Below are positions 28,045 through 37,397 of a DNA stretch of 58,600 bases, piece by piece. Source of the stretch: JAWRCU01 sp033542235 (GTDB taxonomy: Bacteria; Pseudomonadota; Alphaproteobacteria; Rhizobiales; Rhizobiaceae); NCBI RefSeq assembly GCF_033542235.1, contig NZ_JAWRCU010000027.1, positions 1 through 58,600 on the forward strand, given 5' to 3'. The notes beneath the pieces were generated by a model. It was not told the DNA's origin. It was given only the letters and a program-made list of their open reading frames with translations, and did no database searches. Every line of letters starts with the position of its first letter. The first letter of the stretch is position 1. The translations under genes and the position numbers were made by a program.

Positions 28045-29058
28045 ATGAAACGAATGATCTTATTGGGCGCGCTTGCAGCAATGCTGGCATCGGGCACGGC
28101 GCTGGCCGACACCAGCGGCAAGAAGATTGCCTTCTCCAACAACTATGCCGGCAATTCCTGGCGGCAGGCGATGCTGAAGAGCTACGACATCGTCACGAAG
28201 AAGGCGGTGGCGGACGGGAAAGTGACTGCAGCCGACGTCTTCACCACGGCGGATAAGGAAGTGCCGACACAGGCCGCGCAGATCCAGAACCTGATCCTGC
28301 AAGGCTACGATGCCATCGTCATCAATGCCGCCTCGCCCGACGCGCTGAACGGCGCCATCAAGCAGGCCTGCGATGCCGGCATTGTGGTGGTCTCCTTCGA
28401 CGGGATCGTCACCGAGCCTTGTGCATGGCGCGTGGTCGTCGACTTCAAGGACATGGGCAAGCAGGAAGTCGAGCAAATGGCCAAGTTCCAGCCGAAGGGC
28501 GGCAATTTGCTCGAGATCCGCGGGCTGGCGGGAACGTCCATCGACGAGGCGATCCACCAGGGCATCCTGGAAGGCGTGGCCGCGCATCCGGAGTTCAAGA
28601 TCGTGGGTTCAGTCACGGGCGACTGGGACCAGACGACAGCGCAAAAGGCTGTCGCAACGGTGCTGCCGTCGCTTCCCGATGTCGTCGGCGTAGTCGATCA
28701 GGGCGGTGACGGTTATGGCGCAGCGCAGGCCTTCGCGGCGGCGGGCAAGCCGCGCCCGACCATCATCATGGGCAATCGGCAGGACGAGCTGCAATGGTGG
28801 AAGGAGCAGAAGGAGAAGGACGGCTACACCACATGGTCGGCATCCATCGCGCCCGGTGTCTCTACACTTGCGTTCTGGGTCGCGCAGCAGATCCTCGACG
28901 GCAACAAGGACGTGCCGCACGATCTGCTGGTGCCCTATCTCGCCTTTACGCAGGACGACTTCGAAGGAGCCCTGCCGAACATCGAGAAAGGTGGCGTGGC
29001 CAGCCATGAATACACGCAAGAGGACGCGATCAACGCCATCAAGGCAAACATGAAATAA
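28045..29058 (+). CDS. CUT2 periplasmic sugar-binding protein
   Basis: A periplasmic binding protein of 337 residues. The signal peptide (MKRMILLGALAAMLASGTAL) ends at A-D-T-S. The fold markers GKKIAFSNNYAGNSWRQAM and YDAIVINAASPDALN place it in the ribose-type family. ATG 28045 follows GGAGG at 28034; an in-frame TTG at 28021 is unlikely. A 12-base perfect palindrome (29062-29073) follows its stop but lacks a T-tail. Confidence 0.88.
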   Translation: MKRMILLGALAAMLASGTALADTSGKKIAFSNNYAGNSWRQAMLKSYDIVTKKAVADGKVTAADVFTTADKEVPTQAAQIQNLILQGYDAIVINAASPDALNGAIKQACDAGIVVVSFDGIVTEPCAWRVVVDFKDMGKQEVEQMAKFQPKGGNLLEIRGLAGTSIDEAIHQGILEGVAAHPEFKIVGSVTGDWDQTTAQKAVATVLPSLPDVVGVVDQGGDGYGAAQAFAAAGKPRPTIIMGNRQDELQWWKEQKEKDGYTTWSASIAPGVSTLAFWVAQQILDGNKDVPHDLLVPYLAFTQDDFEGALPNIEKGGVASHEYTQEDAINAIKANMK

Positions 29059-29110
29059 CGACCCGCATGCGGGATAGATCGCGCGTGTGGTGACAAGATA
29101 TCGTTTGCCG

Positions 29111-30583
29111 ATGCCCGAAACACAGGTGAACATCGTAAGACTCGACGGCGTCGAAAAGCACTTCGGCGCCGTACGAGCGCTTGCCGGCGTGGATTTCAAG
29201 GTCCGCGCCGGCGAGTGTGTCGGGCTCGTCGGTCACAACGGGGCCGGCAAGTCGACGCTCATGCATGTGCTGGCCGGCACGCTGGCGCCCAGCCATGGCG
29301 GCATTATGGTGCGCGGAGCACCCCAAGAGAGCTACTCGGTTGTCCGCGCGCAGAAGCTCGGAATACGCTGCGTATTCCAGGAGCTTTCGCTTTGTCCCAA
29401 TCTCAGCGTGGCAGAAAACGCGCGCATCAATCATGCCTCGGTGCGCGGCATCGGCTGGCGGCGCAAGGCCGCCGACATGATTTTGTCGAAGCTCACCGAG
29501 ATTTTCCCAGGGCACGGCATCGATCCGTGGGACATCGTCAGCGATCTCTCCATCGGCAAGCGTCAGATGGTCGAGGTCGCACGCGCGTTCACCGTGACGG
29601 ACGATCCGCTCGACCTGGTCATTCTCGACGAGCCGACCTCCTCGCTCGATGCGCATTCCGCCGGCCAGTTGCTGAGCTTCGTGCGGCGCTTCGTAGCTGG
29701 CGGCAAGAGCTGTATTCTGATTTCGCATCTGCTCGGCGAAATCCTCGACAATGCCGACCGCATCGTGGTGATGCGGGACGGCAAGCTGGTCGCAACAGAT
29801 GCCGCCTCCGCTTTCGACCGCAGCAGCCTGGTGGCGGCAATGGGAGGCGCCGAGCTTCGCGAAAAAACTGTCCAGCGCCCCGCAACCGCCGCACGAGCGC
29901 AGGGGCAGCTTCGCGTCCGTGCCCGGCCAGCGCGACAGACTGACGGACAGGAGCTCGTCGCTCGCGAAGGAGATATCATCGGCCTGGCAGGGCTCGCCGG
30001 CCATGGGCAGACAGATCTGCTGCTGGCGATCTATCGCGCGGCCAGTTTTCGGCGGCCTGGCATAGAGGTCACGGCTCCCGTGGCGCTGGTCGCCGGCGAT
30101 CGGCAATCTGACGGCATTTTTCCCGAATGGTCGATAGCCAAGAATATCGGCGTGCGTTCTCTGGCGCGGTTGCGCAAGGGGCTCTTCATCTCACGCCGGT
30201 GCGAGGCCGAGCTGGCAACCTTCTGGCAGAAGAAGATCGGGATCCGCACGCCGGATATGGACAACAACATCCTGTCGCTTTCAGGCGGCAACCAGCAGAA
30301 AGCGCTGTTTGCGCGTGCGCTCGGCTCCGACGCGAAAATCGTGCTGATGGACGACCCCATGCGCGGCGTCGATATCGGGACCAAGCTCGAGGTGTACGAC
30401 CTTATCCGCGATGAGGCGAAACGCGGCAGGACCTTCCTCTGGTACACCACCGAGACCGAAGAGCTTGAAAATTGCGACCATGTCTATGTGTTCCAGGGCG
30501 GGCGCATCGTGGCCAATCTCAATCGCGACGAGCTGACCGAGGAAAAGGTCATCCAATCCTCCTTCGGAGAAGCGGCCGAATGA
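29111..30583 (+). CDS. CUT2 sugar ABC transporter ATPase, double domain
   Basis: A cytoplasmic protein of 490 residues with two nucleotide-binding domains (RbsA/MglA layout). Domain 1 has Walker A GHNGAGKSTLMHVL, a signature with S-I-G (LSIGKRQMVEVARA) and Walker B LVILDEPTSSLD. Domain 2 lacks a Walker A (LAGLAGHGQTDLLLAIY) but keeps LSGGNQQKALFARAL; this is usual for the family. ATG 29111 fits the family start; GTG 29087 is possible. It overlaps the next gene by ATGA. Confidence 0.87.
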   Translation: MPETQVNIVRLDGVEKHFGAVRALAGVDFKVRAGECVGLVGHNGAGKSTLMHVLAGTLAPSHGGIMVRGAPQESYSVVRAQKLGIRCVFQELSLCPNLSVAENARINHASVRGIGWRRKAADMILSKLTEIFPGHGIDPWDIVSDLSIGKRQMVEVARAFTVTDDPLDLVILDEPTSSLDAHSAGQLLSFVRRFVAGGKSCILISHLLGEILDNADRIVVMRDGKLVATDAASAFDRSSLVAAMGGAELREKTVQRPATAARAQGQLRVRARPARQTDGQELVAREGDIIGLAGLAGHGQTDLLLAIYRAASFRRPGIEVTAPVALVAGDRQSDGIFPEWSIAKNIGVRSLARLRKGLFISRRCEAELATFWQKKIGIRTPDMDNNILSLSGGNQQKALFARALGSDAKIVLMDDPMRGVDIGTKLEVYDLIRDEAKRGRTFLWYTTETEELENCDHVYVFQGGRIVANLNRDELTEEKVIQSSFGEAAE

Positions 30584-31551
30584 CTGTAGCGACACTGGAC
30601 AGAGCTGCAGCCCGGCCAGGTGCCGCGAGCCGGGCGCGCTTGCTGCGCGCAGCGCTGCCGGCGCTGTCGCTCGCCCTCGTGCTGATCGCGATTGCCTGGC
30701 TCAACCCGCGCGCCATCAGCTATTTCGGCTTCAGCCTGATGCTCAATCTGGCGATCCCGATCGCACTCGCGACGATCGCGCAGATGTTCGTCATTGCCGG
30801 TAATGAGCTCGATCTTTCGATAGGCACTTTCGTCGGCTTTGTCGGCTGCGTCACCGCGACATGGCTGCGCGACGCGCCGCTGCTCGGCGCCGCAGTGCTG
30901 GTCGCCTCGATCGGCGTCTACGCACTGCTCGGCGCATTGATATATCTGCGCAACCTGCCGTCGATCGTCGTGACGCTCGGCATGAGCTTCGTCTGGCAGG
31001 GCCTGGCGATCATGATCCTGCCGATGCCGGGCGGCAAGGCGCCGGACTGGCTCTCCGCGATCACCAGCTTCAAGCCGCGCTTCGTACCGTTCCCGATCGT
31101 TGCGGCATTGATCATCGCCGGCGTCGTGCATTTCGGACTGATGCGCACATCTTACGGCGCGATCCTGCGTGGTTCCGGCGGTAACGCGGCAGCGCTCCGC
31201 CGTGCCGGCTGGTCGCTGCTCAAGACCAAGGTCGTGCTGTTCGCGCTGGCCGGTCTGTTCGGCGTGCTCTCCGGCATGATCCTGATCGGCATGACTACGT
31301 CCGGCGACGCCAATATCGGCAATGGCTATACGTTGCTGGCCATTGCCGGCGTCATACTGGGCGGCGGTGAGTTCACCGGCGGCCGAGTCTCGCCGATCGG
31401 CGCAGTGATCGGCGCCCTGACTCTGGCCCTTGCAGCTTCGCCGCTCCTCACCTTCATGCGTATCCCGCCCGACTGGCAGGTCGCCGCAAACGGCATCATC
31501 CTGATCGTCGTGCTCGCGGCTCGCGTGCTGATCAGCCGAAGGGAGCGCTGA
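30580..31551 (+). CDS. CUT2 sugar ABC transporter permease 1
   Basis: An inner-membrane permease of 323 residues with the pattern VIAGNELDLSIGTFVGF and about nine helices. It starts at ATG 30580, overlapping the ATPase stop. The longer upstream frame is an overlap artefact. It likely pairs as a heterodimer with the following permease. Confidence 0.87.
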   Translation: MTVATLDRAAARPGAASRARLLRAALPALSLALVLIAIAWLNPRAISYFGFSLMLNLAIPIALATIAQMFVIAGNELDLSIGTFVGFVGCVTATWLRDAPLLGAAVLVASIGVYALLGALIYLRNLPSIVVTLGMSFVWQGLAIMILPMPGGKAPDWLSAITSFKPRFVPFPIVAALIIAGVVHFGLMRTSYGAILRGSGGNAAALRRAGWSLLKTKVVLFALAGLFGVLSGMILIGMTTSGDANIGNGYTLLAIAGVILGGGEFTGGRVSPIGAVIGALTLALAASPLLTFMRIPPDWQVAANGIILIVVLAARVLISRRER

Positions 31552-31554
31552 ACG

Positions 31555-32499
31555 ATGACATCGGTCGGTGTGCTGTTTACGCGACCATGGATCTGGTCGT
31601 TTTTCGGTGCCCTGCTGGCATGGATCGCCGCGATCATATTCACGGGCGGATACGGCGCCGGCGGAATGATCACGGCCGCGCTGTCGCTCGCGGTATTCAT
31701 GGTGATCGTCGGCGTCGGGCAGATGTTCGTCATCACGCTCGGGCCCGGCAATGTCGACCTGTCGCTGCCGGCCAATATCGGGCTCGCCAGCGCCGTGGCC
31801 ATGACGGTCATGGACGGTAGCGACACACGCATCGCGCTCGGGCTCGCCGCCGCGCTGGCCTGCGGCGCCGCGGTGGGTGTCGGCAACTACCTGCTGATCT
31901 GGGCACTCAGAATCCCGCCGATCATCGCGACATTGTCGGCGAGCTTCATCATACACTCGATCGACATCGCTTACGGGCGCGGACTCCAGATCAAGCCACC
32001 GCCGGGTTTCGCGGATTTCACGAACCTGCAGGTCCTCGGCATACCGGTACTGGCCTTGGCGACGGTGCTGTTCACGATAGGCGCCGCACTCGCGCTCAAC
32101 CGCATGATCTACGGCCGCTCGGTACTTGCGATCGGTCAGAACATCCGCGCCGCCTGGCTCGCTGGCATCAGCGTTGGATGGATACGCTTCCTCACCTACG
32201 TCCTGTCGGGCACACTCGGCGGCCTCAACGGCGCGCTGCTCGCCGGCTATTTCCGCGGTGCCAATATCGACATCGGCAACGAATATTTGCTGGCATCGAT
32301 CGCGGTCGTCGTGATTGGCGGCACGTCGGTGGCGGGCGGCAAGGCCAATGTCCCGGGGATCTGGGGCGCGTCGCTATTCCTGGTGCTGCTCTTGACCATG
32401 CTCAACACTTTCGGCGTGAGCGCCGGTGTGCGGCTCGTGGTGACCGGTCTCATCATCGTCGCCGTCATCACCGCAGCCGGGGGCGGACGCGAGGGCTGA
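31555..32499 (+). CDS. CUT2 sugar ABC transporter permease 2
   Basis: A second inner-membrane permease of 314 residues, three bases after the first. The motif VITLGPGNVDLSLPANIG is an expanded version of the usual GEIDLS entry. Two different permeases with one double ATPase is a known CUT2 variant. It closes the operon; no enzyme gene is attached. Confidence 0.87.
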   Translation: MTSVGVLFTRPWIWSFFGALLAWIAAIIFTGGYGAGGMITAALSLAVFMVIVGVGQMFVITLGPGNVDLSLPANIGLASAVAMTVMDGSDTRIALGLAAALACGAAVGVGNYLLIWALRIPPIIATLSASFIIHSIDIAYGRGLQIKPPPGFADFTNLQVLGIPVLALATVLFTIGAALALNRMIYGRSVLAIGQNIRAAWLAGISVGWIRFLTYVLSGTLGGLNGALLAGYFRGANIDIGNEYLLASIAVVVIGGTSVAGGKANVPGIWGASLFLVLLLTMLNTFGVSAGVRLVVTGLIIVAVITAAGGGREG

Positions 32500-32659
32500 A
32501 GCAAGCGGATCTCTCGAGGAGATGCCCGCCAATGCGCAGCGTTGAAACCTTCGAGGAGTTCTGTCCAGGAGCGCTACTGCAAGCGGGCGCCGGGCTGATT
32601 ATCGTCTATCTGGCGACGGAAAACGCGACGGCGTCCGTTCAATTGGCGTAATGCGGGTG

Positions 32660-32680
32660 CGATTCCTGGAAAGGGAATCG
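32660..32680. promoter_or_regulatory. Inverted repeat upstream of the ECF sigma gene
   Basis: Seven-base arms CGATTCC and GGAATCG with a 7-base spacer lie just before the sigma-factor start. It might be an operator or form a hairpin over the ribosome site. No matching copy was seen in front of the downstream genes. Confidence 0.3.
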
Positions 32681-32694
32681 ATGAAATTGCACTC

Positions 32695-33240
32695 TTGAGC
32701 CGAGAAACGGACGAAGAACTGCTCGCCCGGATCGGTCGCGGCGAACCGGCAGCGGTCCGGAGCATGGTCGCGCGCAAGCTGCCGCGTCTGCTCTCACTGG
32801 CGGTGCGCATGCTGGCTGATCGCAGCGAGGCGGAAGATGTCGCGCAGGAGGTCTTTCTGCGCATCTGGCGGCAGGCGCCGAAGTGGCGGCCCGGAACGGC
32901 CCGGTTCGATACCTGGATCCATCGCGTCGCGCTCAATCTCTGCTACGACAGGCTCCGGTCGCGGCGCGAGCTGGTCGTGGCCGAACCGCCCGATCAGGCC
33001 GATCCCGGACCTGCGCCCGATCAGGGTTTGAGCGAACGCGGTGAAGAGAAGCGTATCGAACAGGCGCTTGCAGCGCTGCCGGACCGCCAGCGTGAAGCCG
33101 TGGTGCTTCAATATTATCAGGAACTTTCCAACCTGGAGGCAGCTGAAGTGATGGGTATCAGCGTCGAGGCCCTGGAGAGCCTGCTTTCGCGGGCACGACG
33201 GAATTTGCGGGCCTATCTTCAACAACATGACGCCGAATAG
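32695..33240 (+). CDS. ECF-type RNA polymerase sigma factor
   Basis: A sigma-70 family factor of 181 residues with region 2 (residues ~25-90, RSEAEDVAQEVFLRIWRQA) and region 4 (~120-175, LPDRQREAVVLQYYQELS). It lacks region 3, as in ECF factors. The start is given as TTG 32695; its context is weak and an upstream non-ATG start cannot be excluded. It begins a five-gene run with a small membrane protein, a Metal_resist-like protein, DUF1800 and DUF1501. The next gene probably encodes its anti-sigma partner. Confidence 0.85.
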   Translation: MSRETDEELLARIGRGEPAAVRSMVARKLPRLLSLAVRMLADRSEAEDVAQEVFLRIWRQAPKWRPGTARFDTWIHRVALNLCYDRLRSRRELVVAEPPDQADPGPAPDQGLSERGEEKRIEQALAALPDRQREAVVLQYYQELSNLEAAEVMGISVEALESLLSRARRNLRAYLQQHDAE

Positions 33241-33255
33241 GCGGGAGGCGATGGG

Positions 33256-33669
33256 ATGACACCCGACCAATTCCGCAAGCTCACGAAAACCTATGGAGCC
33301 GAGCCCCGCCGGTGGCCACAGGGCACCCAGGAGGCCGCGCTAGGTTTCATGAAGAGCCATCCGGCGGAGGCACAGGTGGCGCTCGCGGAGGCAACTCAGT
33401 TGGACGGCATGCTCGACCGTCATATCGTTGCGGCGCCCGACAGCGCGCTCGGCCAACGCATCATCTCGTCCGCACCCGCGGCGCGGGCCATATGGCAGCA
33501 TGCGCGACTGTGGTGGCAGGGCGCGGCGATTGCGGGCCTCGGCATAGCCGGCGCGCTGGCGGGTGCGCTGATGATCGGCATTTTCCGCGCGCCTGACGCG
33601 GCGGAATACAATGACGGCGCGCATGTGGTCACCGCCTTCGACGACATCTCCTATGAACTGGACGAATAG
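33256..33669 (+). CDS. Small single-pass membrane protein, possible anti-sigma factor
   Basis: A protein of 137 residues with a soluble N-terminal half (opening MTPDQFRKLTKTYGAEPRRW), one hydrophobic helix at about 92-115 and a short acidic tail. A cytoplasmic head, one membrane segment and a position directly after an ECF gene fit an anti-sigma factor, but no zinc motif is visible. A GGGAGGCGATGGG site precedes it. Function is inferred from context. Confidence 0.6.
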   Translation: MTPDQFRKLTKTYGAEPRRWPQGTQEAALGFMKSHPAEAQVALAEATQLDGMLDRHIVAAPDSALGQRIISSAPAARAIWQHARLWWQGAAIAGLGIAGALAGALMIGIFRAPDAAEYNDGAHVVTAFDDISYELDE

Positions 33670-34143
33670 ATGAGCGACAGGTTACGCAACATCCTTCTCG
33701 CCGTTTCCCTCGCCATCAACGTCTTTATAGTCGGAGCGGCAGCCGGTGGGGGCTTCATGTGGTACGCCATGGATCGCTCGAGGACTGCGCAAAATCAGGG
33801 CGCTCTCAGATTTGTTGCCGCAGATCTTCCCTTGGCGCAAAGACGAGCCTTCCTGCAGGCGCTGGGCGACGCCCGCCGCGCTTCGATATCCGATCTGGAG
33901 ACGGCACGTGCGAGCCGCGACGATCTCGCCCGCCTTCTGTCGCAGGACCGGTTGGACAAGGGCGCCATCGACGCCGAACTCGTGAAGATCAGAAACGCAG
34001 ATATGGCGCTGCGCAGCCGGCTCGAGCAGGCGGTCGTCGACTTTGCCGAAACACTTTCTCCTGCAGAGCGCCAGACTCTCGTCGAAGCATTGAGGCAGCG
34101 CGCAAGCATGCTGCGCCGAACGCCCGCAAGAAATTCTGACTAG
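33670..34143 (+). CDS. Metal_resist/CpxP-like periplasmic sensor protein
   Basis: A protein of 157 residues anchored by an N-terminal helix (NILLAVSLAINVFIVGAAAG) with a helical periplasmic domain. Its pattern of L-x2-A-R and F-x-E-T-L-S-P-A-E-R-Q-T-L resembles the CpxP/Spy-like heavy-metal resistance family (PF13801 type). It directly abuts the preceding gene (TAG-ATG). It may sense envelope or metal stress for the sigma factor. Confidence 0.7.
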   Translation: MSDRLRNILLAVSLAINVFIVGAAAGGGFMWYAMDRSRTAQNQGALRFVAADLPLAQRRAFLQALGDARRASISDLETARASRDDLARLLSQDRLDKGAIDAELVKIRNADMALRSRLEQAVVDFAETLSPAERQTLVEALRQRASMLRRTPARNSD

Positions 34144-34213
34144 CCGCGACGGATCAGCTTTCCTCTCACGTTCAACTCCTGTCCTTTCGGATGCATGAGG
34201 AGCGGAGACGGAA

Positions 34214-35605
34214 ATGGTAGGCAAAACGACGGTCACCGCCGCGACGATCGCTCTCGACCGGTTCGGGCTTGGCGCTCGTCCGGACGAAGCTCCGCCGGCC
34301 GACCCCAAGCGATCGGTGCTCGACCAGATCGAAAGGCTTGGGGCGAAACCGGCTGCCTTCGATACCACCCGGAGTTCCCCGGAGATCGCCACCCAATATG
34401 CTGCCGAATTGCAGAAGCTGCTGGGCAGCGACAAAGCCGACAACCTTGAGGCCCGCAAGGCGCTTCGTGAGGAGATACAGGCGCTTTACCGGGCCGAGGT
34501 CGAGGCGCGAGCGCTTGCCGCGCTCGACACGAATACCCCGTTCATGGAACGCCTGGTGTATTTCTGGTCCAATCATTTCGCCGTTTCCGCAAACAAGCCG
34601 CGGGTGACGGCGCTGGCGGGAGCCTTCGAAAGGGAGGCGATACGCCCATTTGTGCTCGGCCGCTTCAACGACATGCTGCTGGCGGTCGAGCACCACCCCG
34701 CAATGCTCTTTTTCCTCGATCGGGTTGGCTCGATCGGTCCGAACAGCCAGGCCGCGCAACGTGCCGAGGCCGGCGACACGCGGCGGAAGCTTGGGATCAA
34801 CGAGAACCTCGCACGCGAGATCATGGAGCTGCACACGCTTGGTGCCCGTTCCGGCTATAACCAAAGCGATGTGACCGAGTTTGCGCTGGCCCTCACCGGA
34901 TGGTCCACGGGCCGGATCGGCGAGGCTGTGCCGAACCACGCGCCGGGTGTGTTCGTATTCCGGCCGGCGCTGCACGAGCCCGGATCACGAAGGATATTGG
35001 GCAAGACCTACAGTCAGCCTGGCGAAGGCCAGGCGGAGTCCGTCCTTCAGGACCTTGCCACTCACCCGGCCACGGCGAACCACATCGGCACAAAGCTCGC
35101 GCGCCATTTCGTGGCCGACACGCCGCTGCAGCCTGTCGTCGAGCGGCTGAGCACCACTTTCAGCGATACCGGCGGCGATCTTCCTTCGGTCTACCGAGCC
35201 CTGATCGATTTGCCCGAGGCGTGGACATCTCAGCCGGCGAAATTCAAGACACCTTGGGACTGGACGATCTCCGCCCTGCGCGGCATCGGGCGCCGCGATC
35301 TGGACGGCATCAACGTGGCGCCTCTTCTCAATCAGCTCGGCCAGCCAGTCTGGCGCCCTGGCTCGCCAGCCGGCTATGACGATACCGCCGCCAGCTGGGC
35401 CGCGCCGGACGCGTTGGTGAGAAGGGTGGAGGTGGCAGAGCGGATTGCTGCGACGTCGCCCAGCGACGTCGATCCGCGCGAGCTTGCACGAAAGCTGTTT
35501 CCCGATTCGCTGAGCGAGCCCACGGCCGGCGAGATCGATCGCGCCGATTCCGCACGGACCGGCCTCGCGCTGCTGCTGGTTTCTCCAGAGTTCCAAAGGA
35601 GATGA
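34214..35605 (+). CDS. DUF1800 family protein
   Basis: A protein of 463 residues with family landmarks: an early RFGLGARPDE, a central ERLVYFWSNHFAVSANK and NENLAREIMELHTLG, and a C-terminal LLLVSPEFQRR. DUF1800 proteins nearly always precede a DUF1501 gene, as here (3 bases apart). No function is established. No classical signal peptide is visible. A GGAGCGGAGACGGA site precedes ATG 34214. Confidence 0.88.
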   Translation: MVGKTTVTAATIALDRFGLGARPDEAPPADPKRSVLDQIERLGAKPAAFDTTRSSPEIATQYAAELQKLLGSDKADNLEARKALREEIQALYRAEVEARALAALDTNTPFMERLVYFWSNHFAVSANKPRVTALAGAFEREAIRPFVLGRFNDMLLAVEHHPAMLFFLDRVGSIGPNSQAAQRAEAGDTRRKLGINENLAREIMELHTLGARSGYNQSDVTEFALALTGWSTGRIGEAVPNHAPGVFVFRPALHEPGSRRILGKTYSQPGEGQAESVLQDLATHPATANHIGTKLARHFVADTPLQPVVERLSTTFSDTGGDLPSVYRALIDLPEAWTSQPAKFKTPWDWTISALRGIGRRDLDGINVAPLLNQLGQPVWRPGSPAGYDDTAASWAAPDALVRRVEVAERIAATSPSDVDPRELARKLFPDSLSEPTAGEIDRADSARTGLALLLVSPEFQRR

Positions 35606-35608
35606 TCG

Positions 35609-36754
35609 ATGATTCACCGTCGCCAATTCCTGCGCTTCGCAGCCCTCGGTGCCGGGGCAATGCTGGTGTCGCCCGGCATTGTCTTTGCCAATGTGGAGAC
35701 CGAGCGTCGTTTTGTCTTCATCATCCAGCGCGGTGCGGCCGATGGACTGAACACGGTCATTCCCTATAATGACTCGGCCTATCGCACGCTGCGGAGCGAA
35801 CTCGCGATCGATCCCTCGACCGCCCTCAAGCTCGACGGAACTTTCGCGCTCCACCCATCGCTCGGCGAAATCTCCAGGCTCTATACTGAGAAGCAGGCAC
35901 TTTTCGTCCACGCCGTCGCCTCGCCTTACCGCGAACGCTCGCATTTTGACGGGCAGAATGTGCTCGAAACGGGAGGCTCCGGTCCCTACCAGGTGAAGGA
36001 TGGCTGGCTGAACCGGCTCGTGGGGCTGCTCCCGAAATCGCGCGCAGAGGCGATCGCGTTTGCACCCACGATACCGCTCGCGCTGCGTGGCCCGGCTGAA
36101 GTGACTTCCTACGCGCCGTCGGAGCTTCCCGAGGCACCCGACGATCTTTTGATGCGTGTGGGTCATCTCTATGAAGCCGATGCCAAACTCCATCCGCTCT
36201 GGAGCGCTGCCATGGAAGCGCGTGGCCTGGCCGACCGGGCCCAGGCGCAGCGAGATCCGGCAAGTATCGGCAGAACGGCCGCGAGCTTTCTCGGCCGGGC
36301 GGATGGCCCGCGCATCGCAATGATCGAGACAGGCGGGTGGGACACGCATAGCGCACAGAACAACCGGCTCGCCAATCAGCTGAAGGCGCTGGATACCATG
36401 GTTGGCGCGCTGCGCGACGGGCTGGGGGACGTCTGGCAGCAGACCACGGTGCTGGTCGCGACCGAATTCGGCCGGACCGTCGCCGCGAATGGCACGGGCG
36501 GCACCGATCACGGCACGGCCTCCGCGGCCATTGTGCTTGGCGGAGCCGTGCGGGGTGGCCGAGTCTTGACCGACTGGCCGGGACTCGACCAACGCTCACT
36601 TTACGAGGGCCGTGATCTCAAGCCGACGCTCGATTTGGACCAGCTGATTGCCGCGGTGGCGGCCGAGAGCCTCCGGCTCGACCCCGAGCTTGCCATGCGC
36701 ACACTCTTTCCCGGACGTCCTTCCAGTCAGTTCTTTCACGGTCTGATCGGGTAG
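35609..36754 (+). CDS. DUF1501 family protein, Tat-exported
   Basis: A protein of 381 residues. The N-terminus MIHRRQFLRFAALGAGAMLV has the twin-arginine motif R-R-Q-F-L-R and a hydrophobic stretch, so it should be exported folded through Tat. The core has alkaline-phosphatase-superfamily-like features (IQRGAADGLNTVIPY near the start, GGWDTHSAQNNRL and TEFGRTVAANG late). It is the partner of the DUF1800 gene and ends the sigma-factor module. Confidence 0.88.
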   Translation: MIHRRQFLRFAALGAGAMLVSPGIVFANVETERRFVFIIQRGAADGLNTVIPYNDSAYRTLRSELAIDPSTALKLDGTFALHPSLGEISRLYTEKQALFVHAVASPYRERSHFDGQNVLETGGSGPYQVKDGWLNRLVGLLPKSRAEAIAFAPTIPLALRGPAEVTSYAPSELPEAPDDLLMRVGHLYEADAKLHPLWSAAMEARGLADRAQAQRDPASIGRTAASFLGRADGPRIAMIETGGWDTHSAQNNRLANQLKALDTMVGALRDGLGDVWQQTTVLVATEFGRTVAANGTGGTDHGTASAAIVLGGAVRGGRVLTDWPGLDQRSLYEGRDLKPTLDLDQLIAAVAAESLRLDPELAMRTLFPGRPSSQFFHGLIG

Positions 36755-36849
36755 GGACATCGGTCGGCGCAACCCTGCGCAGTTCGCTGTCAGCTTAGGG
36801 AGACGTGCAAGCGGCATCGCTCATGCCGCCGGCACTCGTGAGCTTCGGA

Positions 36850-37128
36850 TCAGTCGAAGAGCTCTTCCAGAAACGATTTTCTCCGCTTGCGATAACCGTG
36901 ACCGTGGGATCGCGCGTAGTCGTCATCATGGTCGCGTCTCGGCTGTAGCTGCGGCGCCTGCGCTGCTACGTCCCTGGTGCTGCGCTCGATGATCTTGTCG
37001 AGTTCGCCTCTGTCCAGCCAGACGCCGCGGCATTGGGGGCAGTAGTCGATCTCGATGCCCTGGCGATCACTCATCACCAGCGCCACCCGGCAAGAGGGGC
37101 AAACCAAACCAAGAAGGGAGGATGTCAT
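36850..37128 (-). CDS. zf-TFIIB-type zinc-ribbon protein
   Basis: A small protein of 92 residues with a four-Cys zinc ribbon (CPSC at ~10 and CPQC at ~30) and the family's following stretch GVWLDRGELDKIIE. A basic, His/Asp-rich tail ends in RRKSFLEELFD. ATG 37128 has GGAG upstream and begins next to the ribbon; 26 upstream residues in the longer frame are not family-like. It is convergent with DUF1501 and divergent from the ROK gene. Role unknown. Confidence 0.82.
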   Translation of the reverse strand: MTSSLLGLVCPSCRVALVMSDRQGIEIDYCPQCRGVWLDRGELDKIIERSTRDVAAQAPQLQPRRDHDDDYARSHGHGYRKRRKSFLEELFD

Positions 37129-37350
37129 GCGGAATCTCCGAATTGAACCAAGAGACAAGCCCGCATGCAGTTCGAAACGCGGGCCTATGATACGGTCCGA
37201 CATCACTATCGCCTGCGCGACAGCCAGAGGGGCCCGGTCCGCAACGTTGATCTGGCGACAAGGGGAGGATGTTTCAAGTGCCTCAGTCGCTCTTAAATTC
37301 TATCGCACTTTGGCCGAACGCTTCATCGACGCAGAGTCTCGCCCATTTCG

Positions 37351-37379
37351 TTGACATCTCGGTTCAACGCGAATAAGTT
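37351..37379 (+). promoter_or_regulatory. Possible sigma-70 promoter of the ROK operon
   Basis: TTGACA at 37351-37356 is followed after 17 bases by TAAGTT (37374-37379). The gene start is 19 bases further on, so the leader would be short. Tentative. Confidence 0.4.
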
Positions 37380-37397
37380 CGGTGCCAGAACGAATTA

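Noticed and set aside
29111..30583. Double ATPase possibly broken because the second domain lacks a Walker A
   Set aside because: Loss of Walker A in the second domain is normal in CUT2 double ATPases, and the frame is intact.
32532..32651. 39-codon open frame before the sigma gene
   Set aside because: Short, without strong start signals or recognisable sequence; probably chance in GC-rich DNA.
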